A program made the position numbers and the translations under genes. Shown piece by piece: positions 33,450 through 45,641 of a stretch of 64,000 nt of DNA. The notes under the pieces are model-generated. The model made no database searches. It had not been told where the DNA came from and was given only the letters and a program-made list of their open reading frames with translations. The DNA is from Lepeophtheirus salmonis (taxonomy: Eukaryota; Arthropoda; Copepoda; Siphonostomatoida; Caligidae): contig NC_052131.2 of assembly GCF_016086655.4 (NCBI RefSeq), positions 7,051,940 through 7,115,939 on the forward strand. The letters run 5' to 3'. Every line of letters starts with the position of its first letter. Positions within the stretch are counted from its first letter, which is position 1.

Positions 33450-33960
33450 ATATTTGTCATTAAAATTGAACCCCTTCCAGGATAAACGCCATCCTGTAAT
33501 TTTCTTCAGCGACGAGAAGAAGTGGACCGTAAACATGGTATAAAACAGCCAAAAACACGGCGCTGACAAGTAATGTGAGGTGCTGAAAGACAAAGTCATC
33601 ATGTGGATGAAAGCCAACGATTGGGACAACGGGTTCACCTTCGAGCAGGTCTCAGCCCTTGAATAGCTTAAGGAGGAAAACATCGACTTTTGTTGCCCGC
33701 AGACTTGGCCCTCTAACTCTCCCGATTTGATCCATATAGACTATTTCTTTGATGGGAGTTAGAGAAGCAAGCCTGCTCGAGGCCTCGCAACAGTTTGGCC
33801 GACCTCAAGAATTCGATGGTAGAGTACTGTGCCTAGGTAAATCTCGTACTCGTCGTCTGGGCCTGCTCCTCCTTCCGTACCGGCCTCGACAAGATCATCG
33901 CCTTGTAAAACACCCTGTTATAGCCCATTAAAAATTGTCCAAATTTATCTGCACATTTCG
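33450..33960 (+). pseudogene. Deleted mariner transposase
   Basis: In the plus strand, HPVIFFSDEKKWTVNMV (about 33485-33540) is the first catalytic block. After a large internal loss come VLKDKVIMWMKANDWDN near 33580 and LKEENIDFCC. PQTWPSNSPDLIHIDYFFDG near 33695 follows, the third-acid block (family 'WPPSSPDLNPLDY', with NP changed to IH). After a frameshift, KQACSRPRNSLADLKNSMVE and FRTGLDKIIAL form the C-terminus to about 33915. The second-Asp block with QDGAP is absent. CACCCTGTTATA near 33911 may be a relic of the right terminus. The frame at 33749-33931 is a phase-shifted reading of this tail. Confidence 0.65.
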
Positions 33961-33979
33961 GTACATATATACATCGAAT

Positions 33980-34908
33980 AGTATATATAGGTATGTAAAA
34001 GGTAATTAGAATTTTGGAGTAAAGTAATAAATTGTTTTTTTTTTAATATGACTTTTAATGCATCAAAATTTACATGACATGTTTTGAAACTTTATTAATA
34101 ATGTGGAAAATGTTTCGTTTTTTAATAAAAACACAGGTGTTGAGTAGTACTTAATGATTTACTTAAACTTTCTTTTTGCAGATGCAAAAAAAGGAAAAAA
34201 ACTAACTTTTATGCTCCTTAATATTCATTTTTGCTACAAAATATATTTTAATATTGGCCATTGTTTTTTTCTATACAACCTTTATTACTCAAAGTCGATT
34301 TTATGTCGTGAGGGAGGCCTTTGAAAAAGAAAAAAATGGAGGGCCCTATCAGGGGTGTAACTAAATTTCTTTTTATTGAGGTGACATTTGTATTTATTTA
34401 TTTTTACGGGAGAATTAGAATTACATTTTCTGTTTTATTATAGGTTTTTTTAGCACTTTTTGAAACTTAAAAAAACATATATATCCCTTAAAATCAGTGG
34501 CCTAAATGCATCTCCTTAAAATCGGTACTGTCTTTATTTTTAGTTTCATGTCCTATGTTTTTGTTCTTATAAGTGTACCAAAAAAGTTACGTCAACGATA
34601 CGAGAGGTTTAATTTGTTCACGTCAGTTTTTTCTCCTATATAATGCTTTCTGGAAGGGTAATGTTATATAACTTAGTTAATCTTCAAATAAAACTAAAGG
34701 AAATGTTTATTTAGTAAAGTGTAAGCTTAGTTTCGTTGTTTATGGCTTCCCGATATAAATAATATTAATTTAGATGAGGTCTATATTGATATAATAATCA
34801 TTTATGATAATCTATATAACACTCGAGTTGGTTTAAAATCATAAGATTCCATAAACTGTGTACTTTTAAAAATCATTAAATGTAAAATTTTATTTGATAA
34901 TTTAATGT
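33980..34908. other. AT-rich spacer; possible hAT terminus at 34351
   Basis: CAGGGGTGTAACTAAATTTC at 34351 resembles a hAT start, but no matching opposite end was found. Nothing else was recognised. Confidence 0.35.
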
Positions 34909-34910
34909 TA

Positions 34911-35820
34911 TAGGTTAGGGAAAAAGTAATTTCGAAATTTCATGCCTTTTTTTAACAAAATATACCTTGTTCGTTATTGGATACATTGCATCATACAATA
35001 TGGCGTTGTAAAGTTGTGAATTTATACTACAAACGCCTCTCCGACAGTATTGCGCTTGAGCACTTTAATTGTAAATTATCTTGGGTCGAGATTAGAGGTC
35101 TCTTAGAAATAAATTTGGCATATTTTATATTTTTACTACCTGATGAGAAAAAACGCGTCGAAAGAGACTAAGAAAATTTGCAATGTATACGGGGTTTATA
35201 ATGTTTTAGTTCATGTTGTACAATTTTGATTCGTGCAATTTCTTTCTTGAAGATGAATGATGCACAGACATGCTTGTCGTCTCAAAAAACATGGATCATG
35301 GAAGTCATGGAAGATATCAAGATAGAAAATTATGTAAGCAGTCTAAGGATCTGCCAGGAAATGAATATAGATCATGAAACAGTTTTGAACCATTTGCAAA
35401 GGGATGGATACAAAGGAACCTAGAATAATAGAGGAATTGTATTTCATCAAGGCAACACCATGCTGCACTCCTCTTTGATGACGCGCCATAAGCTCCGGGA
35501 GCTCGGATGGGAAGTTCTTATGCATCCAACCTACAGTCCAGACCTGTAACCAAGTAACTATCACCTGTTGCTGTCTATGGTTAACGTGCTTCGGGGTACT
35601 AATTTGGCCTCAATATTGGGATGTGAAAAATGGTTGTCCTAGTTTTTTACCAATAATGACTAACGCTTCTCCCTGAAGGACATTATGAAGTTGGATTCTC
35701 GTTGACAACGAGTTATCAAATAGAGAGGGGCTTACTTGGCTTAAATCAGATGATTGAAACACTTCTTATCAAATATATCAATAAAGTTAAAAATACAAAA
35801 TTACTTATACCTTAACCTTG
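34911..35820 (+). mobile_element. Classic mariner (DD34D type), internally deleted
   Basis: The left end TAGGTTAGGGAAAAAGTAAT (34911-) and the right end, inverse CAAGGTTAAGGTATAAGTAA (to 35820), are imperfect inverted repeats flanked by TA (34909-34910 and 35821-35822). At 910 bp it is about 350-400 bp shorter than an intact mariner. The plus-strand coding part keeps the N-terminal helix-turn-helix region and the third-acid region only. Confidence 0.75.
35255..35730 (+). pseudogene. Mariner transposase, N-terminus fused to C-terminus
   Basis: ENYVSSLRICQEMNIDHETV followed by LNHLQRDGYK (35320-35415) is the mariner DNA-binding region ('la..l.vdhkTVlnhL...GY'). Directly after a stop, NRGIVFHQGNTMLHSS and HKLRELGWEVLMHPTYSPDL (35430-35550) are the second- and third-acid blocks. 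HQGN stands for HDNA and PSNYH for PSDYH, so both catalytic Asp are replaced. The intervening first-Asp part (about 120 residues) is missing. VLRGTNLASI and a FFTNND stretch continue the family C-terminus to 35730. Confidence 0.75.
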
Positions 35821-35822
35821 TA

Positions 35823-36911
35823 TATGAAGAAATTTAACTTCTCTTATCTCCCAAGCCAATGAATTAACTACTCTGGTCTTTTTTTCCTAAAGTGACAAAT
35901 TGATTTCATCTTGTTATGATAAAAGTTTTAACAAAATCAGAGGATTGTATGCTTGAGATATTTAAGGTAAAAAAATATGGTACATTTTATAGCCGAACAA
36001 AAAAATAAATACTGGAAGTATTTTGTTATAAAACTCAATTGCTCTCAAATAATATATTACATAAATCCATGAGATGAGTGATTTCCAAAGAACCGTCCAA
36101 AACACAAGGATATTTAACAATATTTTTGATCAAATTTATTATGATAAAGAGCTTAGAATTGACTTGACTTGGATTGAGTTACAGATCTGAAACTTCATTT
36201 TTAAGTATATCAAATAATAGTACATCTACTAAATTTTATTAAGACTGGATAAACAAAAGAAAAATAAAATAAATTATCCTTTCTATTTCTGGTTCTTCAG
36301 AAATATCTGGTTGGTTGGACAAATTAACTGGTGGTACCTTATTTGCTGGGCAATTAATGTAAATCTTGGTTATATTGAAATACTTTAGTGTCTATTTGAG
36401 TCAATAAATTATGGGTGGGGGGGAAATAGAAAAAATAGGTATTCATGGACCTACTGCGCATTTTTAGTTTATATTACATGACATACTTTTACTATGTACT
36501 TTTTGAGCATTCATGTCTAGTCTGGCACCTTAAAAAGAAAAAAAAAAGCCTCTGTAACTTTTTTTGTTTTCTGTAATTATTTTTTGGTAGGTCCTCGTGA
36601 CAGAAAACATTTCTCTCTATAAAAATAATTACAGAATTCCCATCTACAATTGAATAGCATTAATTCATAACCGTATGGCACTAAACTTATTTTCAACGTA
36701 AAAGGTTATCTTCCCTTTATTACCCTATAATGGGGAAAAAACTCTAATTTACATTTTATTCAAGTCAAGTCAACTCAATAAAACATAAAGTTGACTCTAT
36801 TTCTTTTTTTTTTTGTCTGTTTGTTGATGCATAATAACTTCACCGGCTAATAATTTCCAAATATCTACTGACTTCATAAATAATACCACATGTGAACATT
36901 AGGTACCAGTA
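35823..36911. other. AT-rich spacer
   Basis: No gene or complete element. GAGTT/AACTC-type words near 36160 (GACTTGACTTGGATTGAGTT) and 36765 (CAAGTCAAGTCAACTCAATA) are mutually complementary in part and resemble the GAGTC-rich patch at 26.1 kb. Confidence 0.35.
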
Positions 36912-36913
36912 TA

Positions 36914-37970
36914 CAGGGTCTATGGAAATTCCTGTTAAATTTTTATTAAAGTACTAGTGATATAAATAATTAGCTAATATATTATAGACATAGGTCGACA
37001 CAAGTTTCAAAAACATGAAACATAAATTACATTACATTACAAATAATCACCTTTAGGCTTGACCACAGCCCGAAATCTCGCTGGAAAGAACCTGCAAAGC
37101 TAAACAGACCATTTCCATGTGATAGAGTCCCAGGCAGCCACCAGTTTGGCCTTCAGGGCGTCCAAATTCTTGCTGGGAGTTACACAGGCTCTGTTCTTAA
37201 GAATTGACTACATGGAGTGATCAATGACGTTTAGGTAGGTGCTGGAGGGGGCCAGACTGTCTTGTCTTGGAAGCCACTCAAATTGCCCTGACGCTATCGC
37301 GGCGTCTCTCTTGATGTGTTGGAGGGGTAACCATCCTGTTGGAAGGTCTATGGCTCATTCAGGAGCTGTTGTTGGCCTCAGGGAACAAGACCTTCCTCGA
37401 GTACTCCTTGGTGTTGATCTTCAGACCGGCTGGCACACACACCAATGGGGACTTTTCTGTATCAGTCACAAACCATCACAAACTCTGGCTTCTGCACTCT
37501 GTTGACTCCATGATTTCTTTTTTCGGGCAGATTCTGATCATTTTTGGGGTTAAAAGACTGTTCCACAGTGAAAATCTTCTCATCACTGAACACAATGTAC
37601 CCATCATCAGTTTCTGAAGAATGACATTGCTTCTCTCAAGTATTTTAGCCTTGACCTTCCTTGACATGTTCCCTTTTCCTCTTCAATTTTTAGGATACAT
37701 CCCAAGGTAATTTCGGATTAGGTTTCTCATTGTTGTTCCACCTATGTTGAAATCCTTGGCCATCTTGGTGAGGTTTCTCCTAGGATTTCTTGCAATCCTT
37801 AATTGGCGACTCCGAATTTCCTTTTTGACCTTGGTCTGTCTGATATGGGTCTTTTCTTGATAAATTGATTCTCCTTGTACCTCTCAATGGTTCTATTGAT
37901 GAACATGGGGTGGATTTGGTCAGGTTAACACGGGGTGCAATTTTTTTTTTAAGGAGAAGGGGGGTCATTG
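36914..37970 (-). mobile_element. Mariner/Tc1 element, one end found
   Basis: The left terminus CAGGGTCTATGGAAATTCCT starts after TA at 36912-36913. The reverse-strand transposase can be traced from about 37900. It begins with INRTIERYKENQFIKKRPIS and a DRPRSKRKFG linker. Then comes GYIVFSDEKIFTVEQSFNPK near 37590 (first catalytic Asp), with NDQNLPEKRNHGV and a KPEFVMVCD block. The second block, FQQDGYPSNTSRETPR (37325), is well kept. The third, VWPPPAPT*TSLITP (37250), has lost its SPDLNPLDY pattern. ARIWTP*RPNWWLPG and the end near 37065 follow. Stops and phase changes are numerous. The right terminus beyond 37970 was not identified. Confidence 0.65.
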
Positions 37971-39839
37971 AAGGGGCTTATTTTATATCTAAACTCCATA
38001 AATTATTTTTTGGAACTGAAGGAGACTAGATAGGAGGTTGATTTATAAATCAAAAAGTGAGAGGCCTCTCAAAAAATAACTATACGAATAACAACGTTTT
38101 CTAAATCTATTCAAAATCAAAAAAGTTATTGGTTGACAAATCAATAAAAATTGCATTCATGTTTTTCAAGGTTGAAAAAAATGTATTTCCGAAAGAATAT
38201 TGGATTTGTAGATAAAATAAAGCCTGCAGAAATATATCTGGAAATTCGTTTGCATATAAATTTTACGAATACAAATTGACTTTTAACTCAAATATCTGTC
38301 ATTTTCTGAATAATTTTTTTATTTTTTTGATTTCTTTTCTTCATCAAACGTCAATTATCAGTTTTTAAGAAAAAATGCATTTCAATATATATAATTTTAG
38401 ACTCAAACACTAAACCATTTAGTATTTTTAATTTAGACAAGATTTTTTTAAGCCTTTATTTTGACAGCAGATAATTTATACAAGTAAGAATTATCCATGC
38501 ATCTTTGGTCTTTGATGTCTTTTTAAGAACTAAGTTAACACAATTCAAGTTTGTTTAAAAGTAAAGTAACAAACAGATAAAACAGATTGCAACTTGTATA
38601 TTGACATTGTGTAAGTTGAAATGTTTACGTCCGTTATCGCCTTATGTAGTTGTTTTCATAGTATAGAAGATAACTTCCCAACAAATCTTCAGTTTCACTC
38701 TCTTTTTTTCCCTAGCACACTTACACGTTGTTACCCAATACTTGGATGTTCTCTCCCTAATGATAAAATAATAATATTAACAACTTCAGAAAAGTTTAAT
38801 TAATACAACATAATGAGACAATAAGTTCTTCAGTCTTTCGAGAACTACCAGGCTGAGTGCTATTTGTTAAAAAAGATTGTTAAGATACACTAAAGATGGC
38901 TGTATATAATTCAACCATATATTTATACATACATGCAAACTTTGTTTTTTAATACATTTACACAATATTCGTCTATGCGAAATGTAAACAGTGGGAATTT
39001 GAACTTTATAATATGCCAAATAATATATATATCAATTAATAAAAAACAAATACGCAGGATCGATGCTAGATTTTAAGATATTTTTTTTCCAATTTTCCGA
39101 CTCACAACTCATTTTTTCCGACTCAAATATAAAGATAATTTTTCGGAAAATTGAATTTAAGACCTTTTCATTTTTATTGATATGATGACTTTTTATAAAA
39201 AATCATGTTTGTTACAAAACTTTTTTATAAAAAAAGTTGAGATGTTTGGGGCCCTTTTATTTGTCAATATTTAATTTTTCTATAATTTTTAAGCAATTAA
39301 AGTTATTCATTTTTTTTTCTACAGAATTGTATTAATATATTATTTCAAAAAGCTTTCCAATTTGTAAAAAAAAGTAAATGCGTAAATAATCTAAAAATTC
39401 CGTCTAACATTTTATTTTCTCCGATTCTAATGCTCATATGTTCCCACATCTACGACTCCCGTATCACCGCCTATAATTACAACATTAATATATCAACCAT
39501 CTGTGGAATATTCAATAGCTTGAATTATTCTCGTTACAAATACTCTAAATTCTACATTGAAATTTAGTCAACTCATTTTTTCGTGGCAACTTGCACAGAA
39601 CTTTATATCGGCACCTACATAAAAACAATTCTTACTGAGAAAATTTTATGTAAATCACGACAAAATAAAATGAAAACCAACATTTTGAAATGTAATAAGT
39701 CAATTGCAATCAAAAAACAGATGATAAATTGATAGAATAGTCGACTTACTATTTTCTATTATTAGCGAATAAATTACATCTTCCTAAAATAATTTAATAT
39801 TAAATATAACATAATGATATTAAATTGTCTATTTTACTA
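37971..39839. other. AT-rich spacer
   Basis: No gene supported. A TTTTTCCGACTCA word occurs twice (about 39094 and 39114). The 60-codon frame at 38621-38803 is unassigned. Confidence 0.4.
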
Positions 39840-40860
39840 TAACGTGTAAAACGTTAAACGTGAGCTGTGAATTAAATTTTATTTTCTCATTACCATGAAA
39901 AGATTTAGTGAGTATTTTTTGATATTCTGTTTCCGTAATTCTTTTTATATAAATAAATAGAGCTAATCATTTTGTCATTTTATCATCATGAGCGAGCAAC
40001 AAGCAAAAAGGCAGCACAGCTCAGATCTTGTAGATGCTTGAGTTGATGTGATGAAGATTATCGACATTATTATGTGTTCTAGGAGGCTGGTTTTAAAGAT
40101 AGTAAATATTCAAGATATTGAGAAGACCTCATTAGGATGTCCGAAGGCGGAGGGCATACTTTAAAGGGGTATAAGAAGTTCTTGTTAAGTTTGAAAAGAA
40201 AATAAGTGAGTATTCCAATATGCCGATGAATCGCCTCGCCCAGACTTTTCTGTGGCTCCTAGAACCCTCCGGAGGGCCATAAAGCAAAGCTTGACATTAG
40301 TTTCTTTCACGAGGATCCCACGCCACCTTCTGACAGGGTGCATGAAAGTTAGGAGGCTCAAGATGTGCTAGAAAATTCTCACTTTGATAAAGGCAGATGG
40401 CTCAATTGTGAATAAAGTTCCAAAAGAAGATTTTCACATTTGATCAATTCCACAACTACCAGAACGACCACTGGCTTGCAGAAAAAAAAAAAGATATCAA
40501 AGGGGTTTAGGATACAAAATATATGGCCAAAACAATTATTCTTGGCGTTGTAGCCTCTGATGGAAAGACCTCTGTTCTTTTTGAAGGCTGGGGAGAAAAT
40601 TGGCCAGGAGGCCTACTATAAGGTGCTTAGGCACCCCATCTTGTCATAGCTGAAGACTAATTACCCAGAGGGCGACTACGTGTGAACTTAGGAGGGTGAC
40701 CCCTCTCACACGTCCGCCATGTGACAAAACTTCTGGGCAAATATCATGGGTCGTTTCTGGTACATATCTGGAAACACTTTTTGAGGCTGAATTAATAAAT
40801 TTTTATTGATGTTTGAGTTTGACGTATTGTTCAAGTAAAAGTTACTAACTATTTAGATTT
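39840..40860 (+). mobile_element. Mariner element, decayed, plus strand
   Basis: The plus-strand transposase starts with ATG at 39988 (MSEQQAKRQ). The 5' side contains AAACGTGAGCTGTGAATTAA near 39857, which resembles the inner terminal repeat and leader of the 42.2 kb element (AAACGTGGACTGTTAATAAA). The coding part runs through RMPRTLRRAIKQSLTL-like linker residues near 40270, FTRIPRHLL, KADGSIVNKV near 40410, GEKIGQEAYYKVLR near 40590, and NYPEGDYV*T*EGDPSHTS near 40660 (second-Asp block, with D changed to E). It then breaks off after 40750, so the third-acid block is missing. GTTCAAGTAAAAGTTAC near 40830 may be a weak right terminus. Many stops are present. Confidence 0.6.
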
Positions 40861-42201
40861 TCAAAGAATAAAAATGGGCACACATTAAATTAATTTAAAA
40901 GGAGTATAGTAACCCTATTGCCAAACACATAATCACATTTTTAGTCTTTAATATCCTTTCAAATTCGGGAGGGGAGAGGGATCGATGGAATGATTAAAGC
41001 TTTCATCAATTACCAATAATATTCTTAATGTAATTTTGTTAACATAGTATAGATAAGTATGCAATATAGTTGACAAAGTTGAGTTTAAAATTTGTATAAG
41101 AAATAACTGCAGTTTTAAGGGGTTCTACAAATCTTGAACAATTGGATAAAAATGAGGAAACTATTGAGGGGGATTCGAGAGTTTTTTCAAATTTTGGGGT
41201 TTTTTTTTGAGGAAAATATATTTGATAACTTTAGATTGCCATATCTCTGGAACCTAATTGATTTCACATTTTCAGGATTGTTATACTTAAGTAGTATCTA
41301 GTATATCCTGGAAAAACAACAACACTGAGATAGGGGTATAAACCCCGTTACTGTATTGGCGTAAAATAGAATTGGAATATTGTCTTAAATGTATTGATTT
41401 TAAATTAAAAGAAAAGAAAGAACTAAAGTGTTATAGTTTATCGTGTCTTCTAGAGTTGTCCAACTCCGCATCTCCTCAATTCTACTCATTTTACTACGAG
41501 TAACCAATCCTCACCGTTATTCTTCCTCTTCACGTACTAATGATTACTTTATACGTATTGTTCTCTCTACGAAATAAAAAAATATTGATAACATGTACGG
41601 AAAATAATAAAAAAAACACTGTTCAGATTGCAACTAAAAAGAGAATCGCCCTCGTCCAAGCTTTTTTTTTTTACAACTATAACTATCACTGGCACCAGAT
41701 ATGCCTTCTCTCAAAGTATTTTTTATGACTTTCTCTCGGGATAGTTTTTTTTTTTTGCTTACCCTAATTTAGAAAATAATTATTTTTCAAAGGAATAACC
41801 CTTTAGCGATAAAACTTTAATTTCTTACACCCCATGTATTGTATATAAACTGAAGGTAAAAAACTAAGCCAATCATTGACTTATGATATATATTTCTTAC
41901 ATACTTTTGTGTTTGTAGATTATACTTCATTTGCACTATCATCATTTTAGTATAACTTAGTTTAACCTTATGTACCGTATAATATAAAGTATTTGTACCT
42001 ACATCATACACCGAGAGGAACATCATGTTGTTTAGTGCCTTATTTTTGATATTAATTGTTAAATAAAATGAACAAAAATCCAAAATATCTTGAAGAAACT
42101 TCATTAAATAGCTTTAAATTTAAAAAAAAGACTAATCACCCGTATTAAATACTACTTGATGCCAAAGAAAAAGAAGTGAAATTTGTCTTAAATCAAATAC
42201 A
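40861..42201. other. AT-rich spacer
   Basis: No gene supported. The phrase GCCATATCTCTGGAACCTAAT near 41237 has a diverged relative near 58920 (GCCCATATCTCTAGATTTGA), which hints at a dispersed repeat. Frames at 41540-41728 and 41817-42104 look like chance. Confidence 0.35.
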
Positions 42202-42203
42202 TA

Positions 42204-43224
42204 CAGGGTTCGGAAGCAAAACTTGGACTGAATGACTGATTTTAGAAAAATGTCAATAATTTTTTTTTTTTTATAAAACTTTGAGATACGACCTATGTGA
42301 ACATGTTCACTCAATATAGTTGCCCTCAGCAGCAATTACAGTCTCCACACGGTGGCGGAAAGCCTTGCCAGAGTTGATGATGAACTTCTCAGACAAGTTG
42401 TCCTCTGGGTAGGTGGCCTTGAGCCATGGGAGTATGGTGAGCTCAGCACCTTGTAGTAGGCCTCATGGCCTATTTTCTTCTGAGCCTTAAAAAAGAAGGG
42501 AGGCATCTTCTTGCCGTCGGACGCTTCAGCCCCCCAGGACCATTGCTTTGTGCCGGATGTTTTGTACGGAACACCCCCTTTACCTCTTCTGGTGATCCCC
42601 CCAGCCAACGGTCGTTCCGACGGTTTGTAGACCTGGTCCACGGTGACAATCTTCTTGTCAAAGAAACTTTTTATTTTGGGTGCCTTTCCCTTGATTCACG
42701 CACGAGCTTTTTTGCACCTCTGCAGTCTCCTTTCCTTCAGAGTGTCTCTCTACAGGTAGCGTGGGGTCCTTGTGTAAGAGGAACACCCCATGTCCTCCTT
42801 TACAGCCCTCCTGAATGTCCCCTCGTCCGTGTCAAACTCGTTAGAGAGGCGATTCATGGATTTTGTGAGGTCCTCCTTGATCTTCTTCTTCAGGTCCCCC
42901 AGAAACTCAGAATCCCTTTTCAAGTTGTATCCTCCACTTCCTTCTTTGCTTGAGAGGTATTTATCATCCTTTTTAAACTGGGACACCTTGAAAATGAGTC
43001 TCGTTGAGCACTTCACAATGTTCATAATCTCTGCCACCTCAATTTTGGGATCCAGAACGTCTAAGATCCTTTGCCTTTTTGCTTCTTGTTCACTCATTAT
43101 AAAAGATAAGTAAACATATGCGAAAAGACAGGAGATTCGGAATATGCAGGGGGAAATCACAAAGCCTCTTTATTTTAATTACATAAGCATTTATTAACAG
43201 TCCACGTTTTCCTTCCGAACCCTG
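42204..43224 (-). mobile_element. Mariner element with intact ends and internal deletion
   Basis: The termini CAGGGTTCGGAAGCAAAACT (from 42204) and the inverse CAGGGTTCGGAAGGAAAACG (to 43224) are near-identical inverted repeats extending about 27 bp. They are flanked by TA at 42202-42203 and 43225-43226. Length is 1021 bp. These are the best-preserved element ends in the window, so this is probably among the youngest mariner insertions here. It has lost the catalytic core and could move only with transposase from elsewhere. Confidence 0.9.
42307..43097 (-). pseudogene. Mariner transposase lacking second and third catalytic acids
   Basis: ATG at 43095-43097 (MSEQEAKRQRILDVLDPKIE) opens a long frame through the two DNA-binding regions: IMNIVKCSTRLIFKVSQ, a YNLKRDSEFLGDLKKKIKED block and the LSNEFDTDEGTFRRAVKEDM segment. 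After a shift, KKIVTVDQVYKPSERPLAGG near 42640 holds the first catalytic Asp (FTVDQ). VPYKTSGTKQWSWGAEASDG and KKMPPFFFKAQKKIGHEAYY follow. Then the sequence jumps directly to the C-terminal segment (LSEKF..., ending AAEGNYIE at 42310). Compared with the 57.7 kb relative, 228 bp carrying the WTQDGAPSHT and SPDLNPLDF blocks are missing. Confidence 0.8.
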
Positions 43225-43361
43225 TAGTTGCTGAAAATCCCGATGAAATGGCTATAGGTTCTTAATTAATTTTGTTTTGGATCTACTAGGAATGAAAAGA
43301 GTAGGATAATTTGATAAAAAATATGCTTATGGAAAATGAATTGCTAATTTATTGTCTACAC

Positions 43362-43579
43362 CAGTGACTCTCAAAATTGATATATTATAAACCACTAGAG
43401 AAAAAAATATTAAGATACCACTAGTATTTATATTTGATATACATTTTACAGAATTTTGAATGAATTATACTTTTATAATTATAAAATACCTATTTTTTGA
43501 TGAAATTTTTTTAATAAAAGAAATAAAAACTTCCCGCCTCCTACTGTAGCCTTCACATATCATAGTTTGAGAACCACTA
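43362..43579. mobile_element. hAT-type MITE with 8-bp target duplication
   Basis: The left end CAGTGACTCTCAAAATTG (43362-) and the right end CATAGTTTGAGAACCACTA (to 43579) are inverted repeats of the 'CAGTGGTTCTCAAA' hAT type. Flanking 8-mers are GTCTACAC (43354-43361) and GTATACAC (43580-43587), 7 of 8 identical, as expected for hAT insertion. The element is 218 bp, has no coding capacity and has an A/T-rich core. Confidence 0.85.
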
Positions 43580-43587
43580 GTATACAC

Positions 43588-45641
43588 TATTTAAAAAATA
43601 ATATCTATTGATATATTAAGATCTGATTAAAAATAACAATCATTATTTTATTTGTTTATTCCAATTTTACATCCAAATGCACGGCTGTAACTCATTATTT
43701 TTCTTATCTTTTAGTATAAAAAGATATATGAAAACACTCTATATTCATTTGATAAAAATAATATATTAGTTATATATAATTTTTTGTCGTCCCAACGGGC
43801 ATATATTAATTATCATTGTATATGCATATGAAACAATGAAAATCTAATTAGCACTTTAAAAGAAGATCCTCTTTTATTGAGAAGATGAATATCTTGATTG
43901 ACATACAGAGTCAATTATTTTACCAAGGTCCAGAGCCATAAAATACAGATTTATATATAATTCAAATAATGTCTACAGAGTAAAAGGGATTGTATCCCTT
44001 AGCTTATCCTTCAAAAAAGTCTTATTGTGAGTCTTAAAACTTTTTGTAAAACTCTTTTTAGGTGGTTTACAAACATAAAAGAAAAATATTGCAAAGTTTA
44101 TTTTGTATAGTTATAATATCTTAATACCTCATATCATTATCATTTTTTGGAATCAAAACAATACAACCATTTAAAGCAAGTTAAAAAAAGAACCCAGTCA
44201 CCAGAGTCCTTTCAAGAAGTAAAGGCCCAAGTTAATTTTTTTTTATTACAATCAAAGGTTATCCCATTTGAGCGTGATGACTCATTGAGTAATTGAAATA
44301 TGAAATGTTTACATATATAAATGATTTACGTTAAACACAATTTTCCTACAAGAATAAATATTTGTTACTTTCTCATTTTTGACAATCCTTCTTTAATTTT
44401 AATTAAGAGTCCTTGAATAAATAAAAAACATATAATATAGTCATATATAATACGAGTATAATATGTCTTCATATTCTTTTGATGTATAGTATGATCTTTT
44501 TCATTTTATCTAAGATAATAGTTGTCGCATTTTTATGTTCCTTAAATAATGAAAACGTCAATTATGTAATGTATTACAATTTCTAAATGAGATTATAGAA
44601 GTACTTGTTGGTACATTCGTATAACTTATATACAAATTGGTTTAGTAGTATTAGAACTACTGTTGTACAAATAACTTTTGTACGGATTCGGATATAAAAA
44701 TTTAGTATCTGTATTTCGATAATTTTTGACTAAACAAAAAAGACTCGCATGCACTTACAAAGGCATTCGCAGGATTTTTATTAAAATTCTTGGGGTAGAG
44801 AGGAAGTGTAGGATTGGTTAGACCATAAATTGAAAGAAAATTCAATTTTCATTATTGCCTTGTTATATTAATCTCGGGGTTACATCAAAAACTGTTTAAT
44901 TAATATATGACGTAACCACATTTAAAATAGAGTTTTCATTTTGGGTGGTAACATTTTGAATGCACAGGTATCCCAATATTAAGAAAATTTATGGAAAGAG
45001 ACGCTAAGACGGTTGAAATAATAATGATCAATGGTGTTAATCCGGTGTGGAATGGGCATGATAAAAAAAAGAATGTTTTAAGTTTCACTAATAATCAATT
45101 ATATTACTCTGTATTTATCAAGGATAAATGATTTATTGAACGTTTAATTATGAGTAAAAGGATCAGGATAGACGTCATTAATTTTTTGTTCTGAAATGGA
45201 AACGTTTTCAGCAAAAGGAATTGACTTCATTCATCAACGAAATACTGTATGTCAATAGGATTGCAAATCATGGAGACGCTTTTATATAATTATATTTTAT
45301 TTTATAAATTGTAATGAAAGAAAGATAATTGATCAATATAGAAATGTAAATATAGATATTAAAAGAAATTCAAGCCTTGTTATTTTTCTCTATCTAATGT
45401 TTAAAAAAAGCTTTATTTATAAAGTATATATATTTTTATACCAATTTTCAAAACCTTAATATTTTAATTTTAGCATTTAAAAATTTAATATTAGTAAATT
45501 ATAAAAATTATTAGTTGTTTCGGAGTAAAATTATAAAAAGAAATATCAAATTTTAATTAATTTAATAATATAATTATTTATAGACGTTTAAATATAGTAA
45601 ATTACAACTCATCATGAGAGGAACAAATTTTGAAACTATAA
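43588..45641. other. AT-rich spacer
   Basis: No gene or element recognised on either strand. Confidence 0.45.

Noticed and set aside
33441..33683. 80-codon reverse frame
   Set aside because: Shadow of the plus-strand mariner with the FFSDEKKWTV block.
34351..34620. Second complete hAT element starting at CAGGGGTGTAACTA
   Set aside because: Only the left-end-like word was found; no inverse end or target duplication in the next few hundred bases.
37239..37617. Plus-strand frames of 88-92 codons
   Set aside because: They are antisense to the mariner transposase whose FQQDG and SDEKIFTV blocks read on the reverse strand.
42465..42953. 162-codon plus-strand frame
   Set aside because: It is the antisense shadow of the reverse-strand mariner transposase at 42307-43097.
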